Assembly (NCBI RefSeq): GCF_000685235.1
Contig: NZ_ARYH01000003.1
Location: forward strand, 1-64,000
DNA length: 64,000 nucleotides
Source of the DNA: Hyphomonas adhaerens MHS-3
Lineage (GTDB): Bacteria; Pseudomonadota; Alphaproteobacteria; Caulobacterales; Hyphomonadaceae
Direction: 5' to 3'
Position numbers and translations under genes: made by a program. Position 1 is the stretch's first letter; the number at the start of each line of letters is the position of its first letter. A model generated the notes under the pieces. It was not told the origin of the DNA and did not search any database. It saw nothing but the letters and a program-made list of their open reading frames with translations. Below, one piece after another: positions 17,401-25,327 of the stretch.

Positions 17401-17735
17401 TGCGCAACTCGATCCTGCTGGTGGACTTCATCCGCCATCTCGAAGACGGCAAGACACCGCTCAAGGACGTGCTGCTGCATGCCGGTGCGATCCGCTTCAA
17501 GCCGATCCTGCTGACCGCCCTGGCGGCCATGATCGGGGCAGCCGTGATCCTGACGGACCCGATTTTCCAGGGCCTGGCCATCTCACTGCTGTTCGGGCTC
17601 GCTTCTTCGACCGCGCTGACCGTACTGGTGATTCCCGCGATTTACGTCGCCCTGCGCGGTCCGGACTGGCTGCCAGAGAAAAGAGGCACGGAACCTGCTG
17701 ATACCGCAGGAACCGGACAGGAGGTACACAGCTGA
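14442..17735 (+). CDS. RND-family efflux pump, inner-membrane component
   Basis: 1097 residues, the size of AcrB-type pumps, with two repeats each of a large periplasmic domain and membrane helices. Helix 4 contains GILVDDAIVIIENI, with D419 and D420 in the place of the proton-relay aspartates of AcrB. VPVKLLPFDNKSEIQVVVDL starts the second repeat. Proton-driven export through the adaptor and a TolC channel is expected. The substrate cannot be read from sequence; rhodanese upstream, an SqrR/BigR-like repressor downstream and SQR/thioredoxin divergently suggest polysulfides, sulfur-modified thiols or stress-induced compounds (inference). The stop overlaps the next start by 1 nt. Confidence 0.93.
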   Translation: MKPDVSGSITRATIRSPLTPLFLLTALAVGLVALLSIPREEEPQISVPMVDMIVQAPGLKAPDVVEQVTEPLENIIKAIPDVEHVYSQSRDDGAMVTARFNVGTDADDAILRVHEKIRANMDRIPPDVPMPLVVGRGINDVSIVTLTLSPEEWTGDVWTDTTLRMLAEELQSELIKIDDVGLTTIIGGRPLELRVEPDIQAMAAYGVPLQTLVQSVGQAAAAMPVGSARQDGDTLLVQAGDRIDAVGELERLEIPGADGRTVYLSDVATIRVAGAESDSRVWTLDRREDGEGFAARPAVTLSLAKRPGANAVNVAEAILHRVDLLKGGLIPDGVRVEVTRDYGETANHKANELLFHLGLATISIVILIAFAIGWREALVTLIVIPTTILLTLFASLMMGYTINRVSLFALIFSIGILVDDAIVIIENIARHWAMKDGRSRVKAAVDAVSEVGNPTIIATLTVIAALLPMMFVSGLMGPYMAPIPANASAAMLFSFFVAVGVAPWLMMKIAGKAPLHGHGASGEEDHLEGAEATRLGAFYRKVAGPIISSRKNSWVFLLAVGVTTLASLSLFYFKVVPVKLLPFDNKSEIQVVVDLPEGASVEDTERALFALADAIRDVDEVETIQAYAGTAAPFNFNGLVRHYFLRMSPELGDLQVNLSEKSHRKRASHPIALDIRARLLALPMPEGTSVKVVEVPPGPPVLSTLLAEIYGPTPEARRETAAIVEQFFKDTDFIVDVDNSIGDPAPRLTVSVDEPRAADYGVQQQDILDTIALTFTGQTVGVSPRSEGRDPLDIRIRLPKSERNWSQEVATIPVPARLAGPNAPPVELGALVDVSEEFGSPVIFRRDGYFADMVMGELAGRFEAPIYGMFEIQDKVKSFDWAAAGLTAPAVRMYGQPADDTQPTLLWDGEWEITYVTFRDMGAAFAVALLAIYILVVGQFGTFRVPLIILTPVPLTLIGIMIGHWLFGAAFTATSMIGFIALAGIIVRNSILLVDFIRHLEDGKTPLKDVLLHAGAIRFKPILLTALAAMIGAAVILTDPIFQGLAISLLFGLASSTALTVLVIPAIYVALRGPDWLPEKRGTEPADTAGTGQEVHS

Positions 17736-18055
17736 TGGCTGCCAGAAAGAAAGCCGCCAACGACGCCTATGCAGTGGTTTCGGACAGCATTCACGAAGCG
17801 TCCGAAGTCATGAAGGCCATGTCGAGTGAAACGCGGCTGAAGATCCTCTGCGCCCTCAGCGAAGGCGGCGAGATGCCCGTGGGCGAACTCGCCAATCTGA
17901 CCGAGCAATCGCACTCTGCCGTCTCTCAGCACCTGGCCAAGCTGCGGGCGGCGAACCTGGTGGAATCCCGGCGGGATGCGCAGACGATCTACTATCGCTG
18001 TAGCGGTGGCGTGGGGCGCGCCCTGATCAATACGCTCTGCGATTACTACCGCTGA
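17735..18055 (+). CDS. ArsR-family repressor, SqrR/BigR-like persulfide sensor
   Basis: 106-residue winged-helix repressor: MSSETRLKILCALSEG, recognition region EQSHSAVSQHLAKLRAANLV, and wing RRDAQTIYYR. C39 (in LKILCALSEG) and C102 (in INTLCDYYR) fall at the positions of the two cysteines that form the sulfur bridge in Rhodobacter SqrR and Xylella BigR; there is no CxC metal site typical of ArsR/SmtB. It has a third Cys, C89. Last gene of the rhodanese-RND operon, so expression would be autoregulated, presumably at the palindrome at 12998-13015. A strong terminator follows. A metal or antibiotic sensor is the less likely alternative. Confidence 0.85.
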   Translation: MAARKKAANDAYAVVSDSIHEASEVMKAMSSETRLKILCALSEGGEMPVGELANLTEQSHSAVSQHLAKLRAANLVESRRDAQTIYYRCSGGVGRALINTLCDYYR

Positions 18056-18090
18056 AAACCGCCCGGAAATTCCGGTCCCGGAACCCAAAA

Positions 18091-18114
18091 AGCCGCCCCG
18101 AGGGGCGGCTTTTT
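18091..18114 (+). terminator. rho-independent terminator of the RND operon
   Basis: AGCCGCCCC-GA-GGGGCGGCT gives a 9-bp GC-rich stem followed by TTTT, 36 bases after the ArsR stop. Preceding A residues (18087-18090) extend the stem by pairing with the T tract. It may also act on the reverse strand behind the tRNA. Confidence 0.9.
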
Positions 18115-18143
18115 CTGGCTGGGTCACCAGTCTCTGGAGAAAA

Positions 18144-18220
18144 TGGCGCGAGTGACGGGGCTCGAACCCGCGACCTCCGGCGTGACAGGCCGGCACTCTA
18201 ACCAGCTGAGCTACACCCGC
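18144..18220 (-). tRNA. tRNA-Asp (GTC)
   Basis: 77-nt cloverleaf on the minus strand. Acceptor stem GCGGGTG pairs with CACTCGC (one G-U), discriminator G, and an encoded CCA. The anticodon arm CCGGC-CTGTCAC-GCCGG gives anticodon GTC, aspartate. D arm GCTCAGCTGGTTAGAGT and T arm GCGGGTTCGAGCCCCGT are normal. No intron or unusual base is seen. Confidence 0.97.
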
Positions 18221-18252
18221 GCATTTTCCGGGCCGCGTTGCGGCGAGCCGCC

Positions 18253-18281
18253 TCTTTATGCGCGGGCGAAGATGGGGTCAA
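18253..18281 (-). promoter_or_regulatory. sigma70-type promoter of tRNA-Asp
   Basis: On the minus strand TTGACC (18281-18276) is followed after 17 bases by TAAAGA (18258-18253), about 32 bases upstream of the tRNA 5' end. Position and spacing fit a housekeeping promoter. Confidence 0.6.
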
Positions 18282-18383
18282 GCGGGGAACTTCATGCGGA
18301 ATCAGGTATTTCGTTTTTTCAACAGCCATTCCTCCGACATAATGCCCATGTAGTATGTCGAGACACACTTCAAGGCAGCAAAA

Positions 18384-20930
18384 ATGAAGCGCACAATTCT
18401 GATTTTGGCCGGTGTTTTCGGCCTCCTCCTCGTTGCAGCCCTCACCGTTCCGTTTTTCGTGCCGAAATCGGTTTACAAGGCGCAAATCGAAAAAGCCGCC
18501 ACCAGCGCCCTGAACCGGGACGTGCTGCTGACTGGCGATGTCAGCGTCTCGGTGTTCCCCCGCATCTCTGCAAGTATCGGCGGCGTGACGGTGGCGAATC
18601 CGGACGGCTTTTCAGCCCCCAACATGATTGAAGCAGGCGAGTTGCGCGGCTCGGTAAAATGGATGCCCCTTCTTTCCCGCCGGGTGGAAGTGCAGGAGCT
18701 CTCTTTCGTCGATGCGAATGTCCAGCTGGAGAAGCTGGCCGACGGGCGGACCAATTGGGACTTCGGCGCCAGCAGCGACGCAGAACCGGCCGCCTCCGGC
18801 GATGGTGGCGGCGTCAGCGCCAGCATCGGGAAGGCGAGCCTGAAGAACGCATCGCTGACCTATACAGATCGCGCAGCCGGCACCGAATACGCGCTGACTG
18901 ACCTGAACCTCGATGCCTCCATGCAGGGCTTTGACAAGCCGCTGAAAGCCAGCGCCGATGGCGTGTTCCAGGATCAGGCTTTCGACATCGACCTGACGCT
19001 CGACACGCCGGAGCAGCTGCAGAACGGTTCCCCGGCAACGGTGGACGCAAAGTTTGATTCCAAACTTGCGACCGGCATGTTTGACGGGTCCGTCACATTG
19101 GGAGACGCCCCGGCCCTCGACGGTACGTTCAGCCTCGACGCCCCGAACCTCGCTGATGTGGCGGCGTTCGCTTCGATCGAACTGCCTGTGAACATTGCCC
19201 CGCTCGGCGCCGGAAACATGAAAGGCAGCGTCTCCGGCCCGTTCGACGCGCTGACGATCAAGTTCGATAATCTCGACCTGAAAAGCGATTTGCTGGACCT
19301 TGGCTTCACCGGGACCGTTGCGCTGCAGGACAGCCCGACCGTGGACGGCCAGCTTCAGGCGTCCGCCTCGAACACCGGCGAGCTGTTGAGCCAGATGGGA
19401 ATCGAGGTTCCGGCGGAAGATGCGCTGGAACAGGTCAACATCGCCGGCAAGGTAAGCGGGCCAGCAGATGCCCTGTCCCTGACCGGCCTCGACATCAAAC
19501 ATACAGGCGCCTTGCTGAACGCATCTTACAAAGGCGAAGCCTCGCTCGCCGGTGACGGCAAACTCAACGGCACCATCGACGCTTCCAGCGATGAACTGCG
19601 CGCGCTCCTGAAAGCTGCTGACGTGGAAATGCCGGACGGCGATACGCTGAAGACATTCTCGACCGCAGGTGCCGTTTCGGGATCGTTCAAGAAGCTCGCC
19701 ATCTCGAATCTCGATTTCGCGCTCGACGATATCCGCGCCACCGGCACGGCAGGGCTCGACCTTTCGGGCACCAAGCCGCACCTGTCAGGTGACCTCGACA
19801 TGGGCGAGCTGGACCTGTCGCCTTTCCTCGCCGCCGAAGACCAGCAGAAGAAGCCGCAACAGCCGATGGAAGGCTGGAGCAAGGAGCCGCTGGACCTCGC
19901 TGGCCTGAAAGCCGTCGATGCGGACCTGAAGATCAAGACGACCACGCTGACGCTCGGAAATGTCGTGCTGAAGGATGCAACTGTGATTGCCACCCTTCGG
20001 AACGGAAAGCTGAACGCCGACCTTCCTGCCTTCAATGCTTTTGGCGGCAGCTGGGGCGGCAAGATGAGCCTCGACGCCTCTGCCGCCAAGCCTGCTATCG
20101 CTCTGGACATGACAGGCGACAGCGTCGGTGTTTCATCCCTGCTGGGCACTCTGGCCGGCTTCGACAAGCTGACCGGGACCGGCGCGTTCGCCGTGTCGGC
20201 AACGTCCACCGGCACATCGATCGACGAGATCATGAAGGACCTCAATGGTCAGGTCAGCACCAAGCTGAATGATGGCGCCATCAAGGGCCTGAATGTTGCC
20301 CAGCTGGTGCGCAGCAAGGACTCGCTGTTGCAAGCCGTGACGTCCGGCCAGCTGCAGGGCCTCGACTTTGCCTCCGCCTTGTCTCCGGAAGCTAAGACCG
20401 ACTTCTCCAGCTTCGACACCGTCCTCTCGGTCAAGAATGGCGTCGCGAATGTGGATCTGATGAAACTCATCAGCCCCGTGCTGGGTATCGATGGCACCGG
20501 CAATATCAATCTCGGCGGCCAGACGCTGGACCTGCGCCTCGCCACCAGCATCGACAAGAAGGGAGAAGGCTCCGGCAGCGTCGTTCAGCTGAACGGCATT
20601 CCTGTGCCGATCCGCCTGTCCGGTAGCTGGACCAAGCCAAAAGTGACGCCGGACTTGTCGGGCGTAACCAACCAGCTGAAACAGGACCTGACCGGCCAGC
20701 TTCTGGAAGGCCTTACCGGGAAATCCGGCAGCAGCGGCGCCAATCCGTTGGCAGACATTCTCGGCACATCGACCAGTACCAGTCAGCCTGAGACACCTTC
20801 CACCGAAACGGAAACCACAGAGCCAGCCAAACAGCAAACACCGGAAGACCTTGCGGAACAAGCCGCCAAGGAGGCGCTGGGTAACCTTCTGTTTGGCAAG
20901 AAGAAGACCGAGGACAAGCCGGACGAATAG
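18384..20930 (+). CDS. AsmA-family envelope protein
   Basis: 848 residues. One N-terminal membrane anchor (ILILAGVFGLLLVAALTVPFF) is followed by the AsmA N-terminal domain (YKAQIEKAATSALNRDVLLT; VEVQELSFVDANVQLE) and a long repetitive beta-rich periplasmic region with recurrent units of the type GKVSGPADALSLTGLDIKHT. The AsmA C-terminal domain follows (LNDGAIKGLNVAQLVRS). The last about 80 residues are low-complexity, Ser/Thr/Glu/Gln-rich. AsmA proteins resemble bridge-like lipid transfer proteins and affect outer-membrane lipid balance. Upstream are tRNA-Asp on the other strand and a 160-base promoter region. Convergent with the cyclic-di-GMP gene. Confidence 0.9.
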   Translation: MKRTILILAGVFGLLLVAALTVPFFVPKSVYKAQIEKAATSALNRDVLLTGDVSVSVFPRISASIGGVTVANPDGFSAPNMIEAGELRGSVKWMPLLSRRVEVQELSFVDANVQLEKLADGRTNWDFGASSDAEPAASGDGGGVSASIGKASLKNASLTYTDRAAGTEYALTDLNLDASMQGFDKPLKASADGVFQDQAFDIDLTLDTPEQLQNGSPATVDAKFDSKLATGMFDGSVTLGDAPALDGTFSLDAPNLADVAAFASIELPVNIAPLGAGNMKGSVSGPFDALTIKFDNLDLKSDLLDLGFTGTVALQDSPTVDGQLQASASNTGELLSQMGIEVPAEDALEQVNIAGKVSGPADALSLTGLDIKHTGALLNASYKGEASLAGDGKLNGTIDASSDELRALLKAADVEMPDGDTLKTFSTAGAVSGSFKKLAISNLDFALDDIRATGTAGLDLSGTKPHLSGDLDMGELDLSPFLAAEDQQKKPQQPMEGWSKEPLDLAGLKAVDADLKIKTTTLTLGNVVLKDATVIATLRNGKLNADLPAFNAFGGSWGGKMSLDASAAKPAIALDMTGDSVGVSSLLGTLAGFDKLTGTGAFAVSATSTGTSIDEIMKDLNGQVSTKLNDGAIKGLNVAQLVRSKDSLLQAVTSGQLQGLDFASALSPEAKTDFSSFDTVLSVKNGVANVDLMKLISPVLGIDGTGNINLGGQTLDLRLATSIDKKGEGSGSVVQLNGIPVPIRLSGSWTKPKVTPDLSGVTNQLKQDLTGQLLEGLTGKSGSSGANPLADILGTSTSTSQPETPSTETETTEPAKQQTPEDLAEQAAKEALGNLLFGKKKTEDKPDE

Positions 20931-20952
20931 TCCGGCAGGCATCAGGCCCGGG

Positions 20953-23322
20953 TCAGGAAACCTTGGCTGCGCGGGCCGGCGCTTCGTCCGGTTCAACGAC
21001 CCGGAGTTTCGGCCGGGAGGCAGGTTCCGCGTCAGCGCCCGGGAATTCTTTCAGCTCAATCAGATGGGTCAGCTTGTCGAGCGGCTGGGCCCGGCTGATG
21101 AAGAAGCCCTGGAGATTGTCGCAGCCGTTTTCACGCAGGAAATCCGACTGGAACCCCGTCTCGACGCCTTCCGCCGTGCAGGTCATGCCGAGAGAGCGGG
21201 CGAGCTCCAGCGTCGCGACCGCAATGGCGCGGTTGTCGGCGCGGCTTTCAAGATCCGACACGAAGCTCTTGTCGATCTTGATCTTGTCGAACGGGAAGCT
21301 GCGCAGATAGCTCAGCGATGAAAAGCCGGTACCGAAGTCGTCCAGCGCAATCCGTACACCAATCGACTTGATCTGGTGCAGCCGCTGAAGCGTGAACTCG
21401 GAATCCGACATCAGCACGCTTTCCGTTATCTCCAGCTCCAGCCGGTTGGGCGCGATATTGTTCGCGGCGATGGCCTGCATGATTGTCGGCATCAGGCTCT
21501 GAGAATGGATCTGGAGTGGCGAGATATTGACCGAAATGCCGATGTGGTCTGGCAGCCGACGTGCTTCGGACATGGCTGCGCGGATGACCCAGTCGCCGAT
21601 CCGCGTGATCAGGCCGATATCTTCGGCATGTTCGATAAACTCGCCGGGATAGACCAGGCCGCGCTTCGGATGTTCCCAGCGAAGCAGGGTCTCGAAGCCG
21701 GTCACCTCCATCGTTACTGCATCGACCACTGGCTGGAAGAAGACACGCAATTCGTCATTGTCGAGCGCACGGTGCAGGTCCGTCTCGATCTGCTGGCGCG
21801 CGCGTGCCCGCTCGTCGAGTTCGTCGGAGAACATGCACCAATTGCCCTTGCCCAGCTTCTTGGCCTGGTACAGCGCCAGGTCGGCATGTTTCAGCAGGAC
21901 GCGCACATCCTGGGTGAAGGTATCAAACAGGCGCACCCCGATCGAGGCAGAGCAGTTCGCCGTAGAGCCCCAGATATCGTAGGGCTCGGACAGGCGCTCA
22001 ACCAGATCGTCCAGAAAGCTTTCCAGCTTTTCCTGGTCGGGACGTTCGATGATCAGGGCAAACTCGTCGCCGCTGATGCGGGAGACAACGTCCTCGTCTT
22101 CGCAAATCCCGGTCAAGCGGCCTGACACCTGACGCAGCAGCTCGTCACCGGCCGGATGGCCGAGCGTGTCGTTGACCCATTTGAAATTGTCGAGATCCAG
22201 CCAGACGAGCGCCCGGTTGGTTTTCGGGTGGATGGCGAGGCGTGCCGCCTTTTCCAGATGCTCCTGCATGGTGATCCGGTTTGGCAGGCCGGTGAGACCG
22301 TCATAGTGGGCCATGTAGGCGATGCGGTCCTCGATCTCTTTCGACTGGGTGATGTCGGTCGCCACGCCGCGAAAGCCGCGGAACCGGCCGGATTCGAAAA
22401 TCGGCTTGCCGGTGACAGACCACCAGCATTCCTGTCCGCCTTCCTGTGTCTTCACCTGAAGGGCCAGGTCGCGGAATCCCTGACGGCGCATCAGGCTCGT
22501 CTTGAGCACATGATGCGCTTCCCCCGTCACGAAGAGGTCAAGCAGCGGCTCGCCCTTGCGCATGATGCCGTCGGCTTCCTGCACGCCTTCAAAAACCAGT
22601 GGAATGTCCTGCAGGTGACCCTCGGCATTGGTCTGCCACAGCCAGTCCGACGTGCTCTCCTCGAAATCGCGCAGCAAAAGACCGATCAGCTGAGACTGCT
22701 CCTTCACGGCGCACTCGCTGAGATGCTGTTCGACGAACTGCTTGTACGACCAGCTGACGGCCAGAATGAGCACGCCGATATAGGCCAGCGTGAGGACCGC
22801 AATGATCGGGTAGGTCTGGCCGTTCTGGAATTGCATGGCCGCGACCACGCCTGCCCCGACCGGCAGCAGGAAAGAAATCGCCGCAGCGGGCGTCCGCGCC
22901 ATCAGGAATGTGCCGGCGAACATCATGCCGGCCATTATGACGCCAAGGATCATCTGCCCCTGCGGTGCAGCGGCGTGCATCACGATAAAGGGCACGGCGC
23001 CCCAGAGCATGCCGTTCAGCAATGCGCCCCGGGTAAAATTGTCGAGTGCGGTCTGCGACCGCCCATCCATCGGGTCCATGTCACGCGGATTGAAGAATTG
23101 CGTTCCGACGGACACGGTACTCGATACGAGAATCGCCGCGCCCCAGATGTAGAGAAGGTCGCTGGACGCCGTCCCGAGAAAGCAGGTCACCACAATGCCG
23201 GCATTCAGGAGGTTTGCCAGAATCATCACGAATGTGATCCGGCGGACCATGTCCAGCTGTCTCGCACGCAGGCTGGCTGCGTGTTTTTCAGGAACAGCGA
23301 TGCTCTTCACGAATCCGCTCAA
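20953..23322 (-). CDS. membrane PAS-GGDEF-EAL cyclic-di-GMP signalling protein
   Basis: 789 residues: about six hydrophobic helices (residues 25-210) as a membrane sensor, a PAS domain (about 225-340, ending FRGVATDITQSKEIEDRI), a GGDEF domain (about 345-505) with active-site SGDEF at 417-421, and an EAL domain (about 520-770) whose signature reads FETLLRWEH (E544), with ISVNISPLQ, DDFGTGFSSL and KIDKSFV intact. The GGDEF first Gly is Ser, a common active variant; the second EAL residue is Thr, while the metal-binding Glu is kept. Both synthesis and breakdown of c-di-GMP are possible. Start is a TTG with GGGGA 8 nt upstream; no in-frame ATG exists before residue 25. Confidence 0.92.
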   Translation of the reverse strand: MSGFVKSIAVPEKHAASLRARQLDMVRRITFVMILANLLNAGIVVTCFLGTASSDLLYIWGAAILVSSTVSVGTQFFNPRDMDPMDGRSQTALDNFTRGALLNGMLWGAVPFIVMHAAAPQGQMILGVIMAGMMFAGTFLMARTPAAAISFLLPVGAGVVAAMQFQNGQTYPIIAVLTLAYIGVLILAVSWSYKQFVEQHLSECAVKEQSQLIGLLLRDFEESTSDWLWQTNAEGHLQDIPLVFEGVQEADGIMRKGEPLLDLFVTGEAHHVLKTSLMRRQGFRDLALQVKTQEGGQECWWSVTGKPIFESGRFRGFRGVATDITQSKEIEDRIAYMAHYDGLTGLPNRITMQEHLEKAARLAIHPKTNRALVWLDLDNFKWVNDTLGHPAGDELLRQVSGRLTGICEDEDVVSRISGDEFALIIERPDQEKLESFLDDLVERLSEPYDIWGSTANCSASIGVRLFDTFTQDVRVLLKHADLALYQAKKLGKGNWCMFSDELDERARARQQIETDLHRALDNDELRVFFQPVVDAVTMEVTGFETLLRWEHPKRGLVYPGEFIEHAEDIGLITRIGDWVIRAAMSEARRLPDHIGISVNISPLQIHSQSLMPTIMQAIAANNIAPNRLELEITESVLMSDSEFTLQRLHQIKSIGVRIALDDFGTGFSSLSYLRSFPFDKIKIDKSFVSDLESRADNRAIAVATLELARSLGMTCTAEGVETGFQSDFLRENGCDNLQGFFISRAQPLDKLTHLIELKEFPGADAEPASRPKLRVVEPDEAPARAAKVS

Positions 23323-23483
23323 TGTATGATCCCCATCACATAATCCGGCCGACCGGATACCACCGCGTTCCCCCTTCCCACCGGAAGAACCTCGGGTGAA
23401 TCACTTGTACAAATTACGAGTGAACGGGGAGAAAGCCGGATCGATGAAATTTCATCTATCTGGTCTGGCCAGCGCCGGTTCCG

Positions 23484-24191
23484 CTATCCCCGATCGCGCC
23501 AGTAAGGCGCTTCAAGGACATAGTCGATTTCCTGGCCGCGAGCTGCAAACGACAGTTTCACCCATCGCCCGGCATCGTCGTACCAGAGGGTCACGTCGAT
23601 ATCGGAATCGAGCAGAAATTTGTTCGCTTCGACCTGCTCGCCAGCGATATCCAGCATCTCGCGCCCTTCCGGGCGGACTGAGACGTCAATCACCTGGCCA
23701 TTTTCAGAGGAAAGAAGCTTCTCGGCCTGCGTCGCGGCAACGTTCCAATGGCTGGCCGGGATTGTGGTCGCCGGCACAGTGCCGTCAAAACCGGTTCCAT
23801 CAACGTCGATGACGGGTCCGTCCGCCTGAGCGGTGACCGATCCCTTGCTGCCGTCCTTGAAAACCTCGCCCTCAAGTTCGACCAGCCGGCCATCCTGCCA
23901 GCGCTCGGTCGCCTGCAGGTCGTACCGGTAGAGCGGTATGGGGCCGAAGCCGGCACGCAACTTCACATTCGTGTGTGCTTCGATCGTCCCGTCAGGCAAA
24001 ACATCGAACCGCACTTCGTGCGTGCCAAAGGGCTTGCCCTGACGGCGGACGTCGAAACGGATCACATCCCCGTCCTTTGGCGTCCAGACAAGGCCGCCCT
24101 CAGCGGGCATATTGTCCGCTGCTGCGGGCCCGGCAGCTGCCAGTCCGAGGGCAAGCGTCAGCGCAGAGATTCCATGAATGAGGTTTCGCAT
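23484..24191 (-). CDS. secreted DUF6134-like protein of unknown function
   Basis: 235 residues with a clear signal peptide (ALTLALGLAAAGPAAAD). The mature part reads VIRFDVRRQGKPFGTHEVRF, resembling DUF6134 (related to DUF3108) periplasmic proteins that begin with a similar lipocalin-like strand. No catalytic residues can be named. Start set at 24191 (MRNLIHG); the frame also opens at a TTG at 24206. It is divergent from the cysteine synthase gene. The family call is from pattern recognition only and should be taken as moderate. Confidence 0.75.
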   Translation of the reverse strand: MRNLIHGISALTLALGLAAAGPAAADNMPAEGGLVWTPKDGDVIRFDVRRQGKPFGTHEVRFDVLPDGTIEAHTNVKLRAGFGPIPLYRYDLQATERWQDGRLVELEGEVFKDGSKGSVTAQADGPVIDVDGTGFDGTVPATTIPASHWNVAATQAEKLLSSENGQVIDVSVRPEGREMLDIAGEQVEANKFLLDSDIDVTLWYDDAGRWVKLSFAARGQEIDYVLEAPYWRDRG

Positions 24192-24319
24192 AGCCTGTTT
24201 ACGCAACAGGACAGATGATGGATCAGTTTAGGGGAAGCCCGGCCTGCAACGGTTGTCCTGCAGCGCCGGGCGCCCTAGCTTCCCGGCTCAACCCGGAAAC
24301 CGACTTGGAAACCGCCCGT

Positions 24320-25324
24320 ATGCAAACCTATCGATCCGTTATCGAGCTTATCGGAAACACGCCGCTCCTCCGCCTGAACAAGGTCTCTGAGGAGACCGGC
24401 TGTGAGATCCTTGGCAAATGTGAGTTCCTGAATCCCGGCCAGTCCGTGAAAGACCGTCCGGCCCTCGGAATCGTGCGCGATGCAGAAGCCGCCGGAGAGT
24501 TGAGGCCGGGTGGAACGATCGTGGAAGGCACTGCGGGGAATACGGGCATCGGCCTCGCCCTCGTCGGCGCGGCGCTCGGTTATCGCGTGGTCATCGTCAT
24601 GCCCCGCACGCAAAGCCAGGAAAAAAAGGACGCCATCCGCCTGCTCGGCGCCGAGCTGATCGAAGTGGATGCGGTGCCTTACGCCAATCCGAACAATTAC
24701 CAGCACTATTCACGAAGGCTGGCCGAAGACCTCGCCAAGAGCGAGCCCAACGGGGCGATCTGGGCCAACCAGTTCGACAATGTCTCGAACCGCAAGGCCC
24801 ACCACGATACGACCGGCCAGGAAATCTGGACCCAGACCGATGGCAAGCTCGACGCGTTCATCTGTGCGGTCGGCTCAGGCGGGACGCTGGGCGGTATTTC
24901 GATGGCGCTGAAAGAGAAACGCGAGTCGGTCCAGATCGGTCTGGCCGATCCGGGCGGCGCGGCGATGTATGAGTATTTCACCAATGGCGTTCTGAAATCC
25001 GAAGGCACGTCGATTACCGAAGGCATCGGCCAGGGCCGGATCACCGCGAACCTGGAAGACATTATCGTGGACCGGGCCTATCGCTGTACAGATGCGGAAG
25101 CCCTGAATGTGCTGTTCGACCTGGTCCAGCATGAAGGGCTTTGCCTGGGCGGGTCTTCAGGCATCAATGTCGCCGGTGCAGTAAAAATGGCGAAGGATCT
25201 TGGCCCCGGCCACACGATTGTTACGATACTCTGCGACTACGGCAATCGCTATCAGTCGAAACTGTACAATCCGGAATTCCTGCGATCGAAAGATTTGCCG
25301 GTTCCGCCATGGATCAAAGGGTAA
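24320..25324 (+). CDS. cysK: cysteine synthase A-like PLP enzyme
   Basis: 334-residue fold-type II PLP enzyme that makes cysteine from O-acetylserine and sulfide. K44 in NPGQSVKDRPAL forms the Schiff base; EGTAGNTGIGLALV is the substrate/carboxylate loop and VGSGGTLGG the phosphate-binding loop. It uses TAGNTG where CysK usually has TSGNTG. Start choice: MQTYRSVIEL at 24320 fits the family and leaves 128 bases to the divergent gene; the open frame reaches 24215, whose ATG has a better AGGA site but would leave only 23 bases. First gene of an operon with 3-mercaptopyruvate sulfurtransferase, a MetC-like lyase and an anion symporter. A cystathionine beta-synthase role is an alternative. Confidence 0.88.
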   Translation: MQTYRSVIELIGNTPLLRLNKVSEETGCEILGKCEFLNPGQSVKDRPALGIVRDAEAAGELRPGGTIVEGTAGNTGIGLALVGAALGYRVVIVMPRTQSQEKKDAIRLLGAELIEVDAVPYANPNNYQHYSRRLAEDLAKSEPNGAIWANQFDNVSNRKAHHDTTGQEIWTQTDGKLDAFICAVGSGGTLGGISMALKEKRESVQIGLADPGGAAMYEYFTNGVLKSEGTSITEGIGQGRITANLEDIIVDRAYRCTDAEALNVLFDLVQHEGLCLGGSSGINVAGAVKMAKDLGPGHTIVTILCDYGNRYQSKLYNPEFLRSKDLPVPPWIKG

Positions 25325-25327
25325 GGA

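Noticed and set aside
24215-24319. N-terminal extension of the cysteine synthase gene
   Set aside because: The ATG at 24215 has a fair ribosome binding site, but the added residues do not fit the family and would leave 23 bases to the divergent gene. Kept as an alternative start only.
24192-24319. Possible sulfur-related riboswitch upstream of cysK
   Set aside because: The leader has GC-rich repeats (GCCGGGCGCC and similar) but I could not match a SAM-II, SAH or other known riboswitch core.
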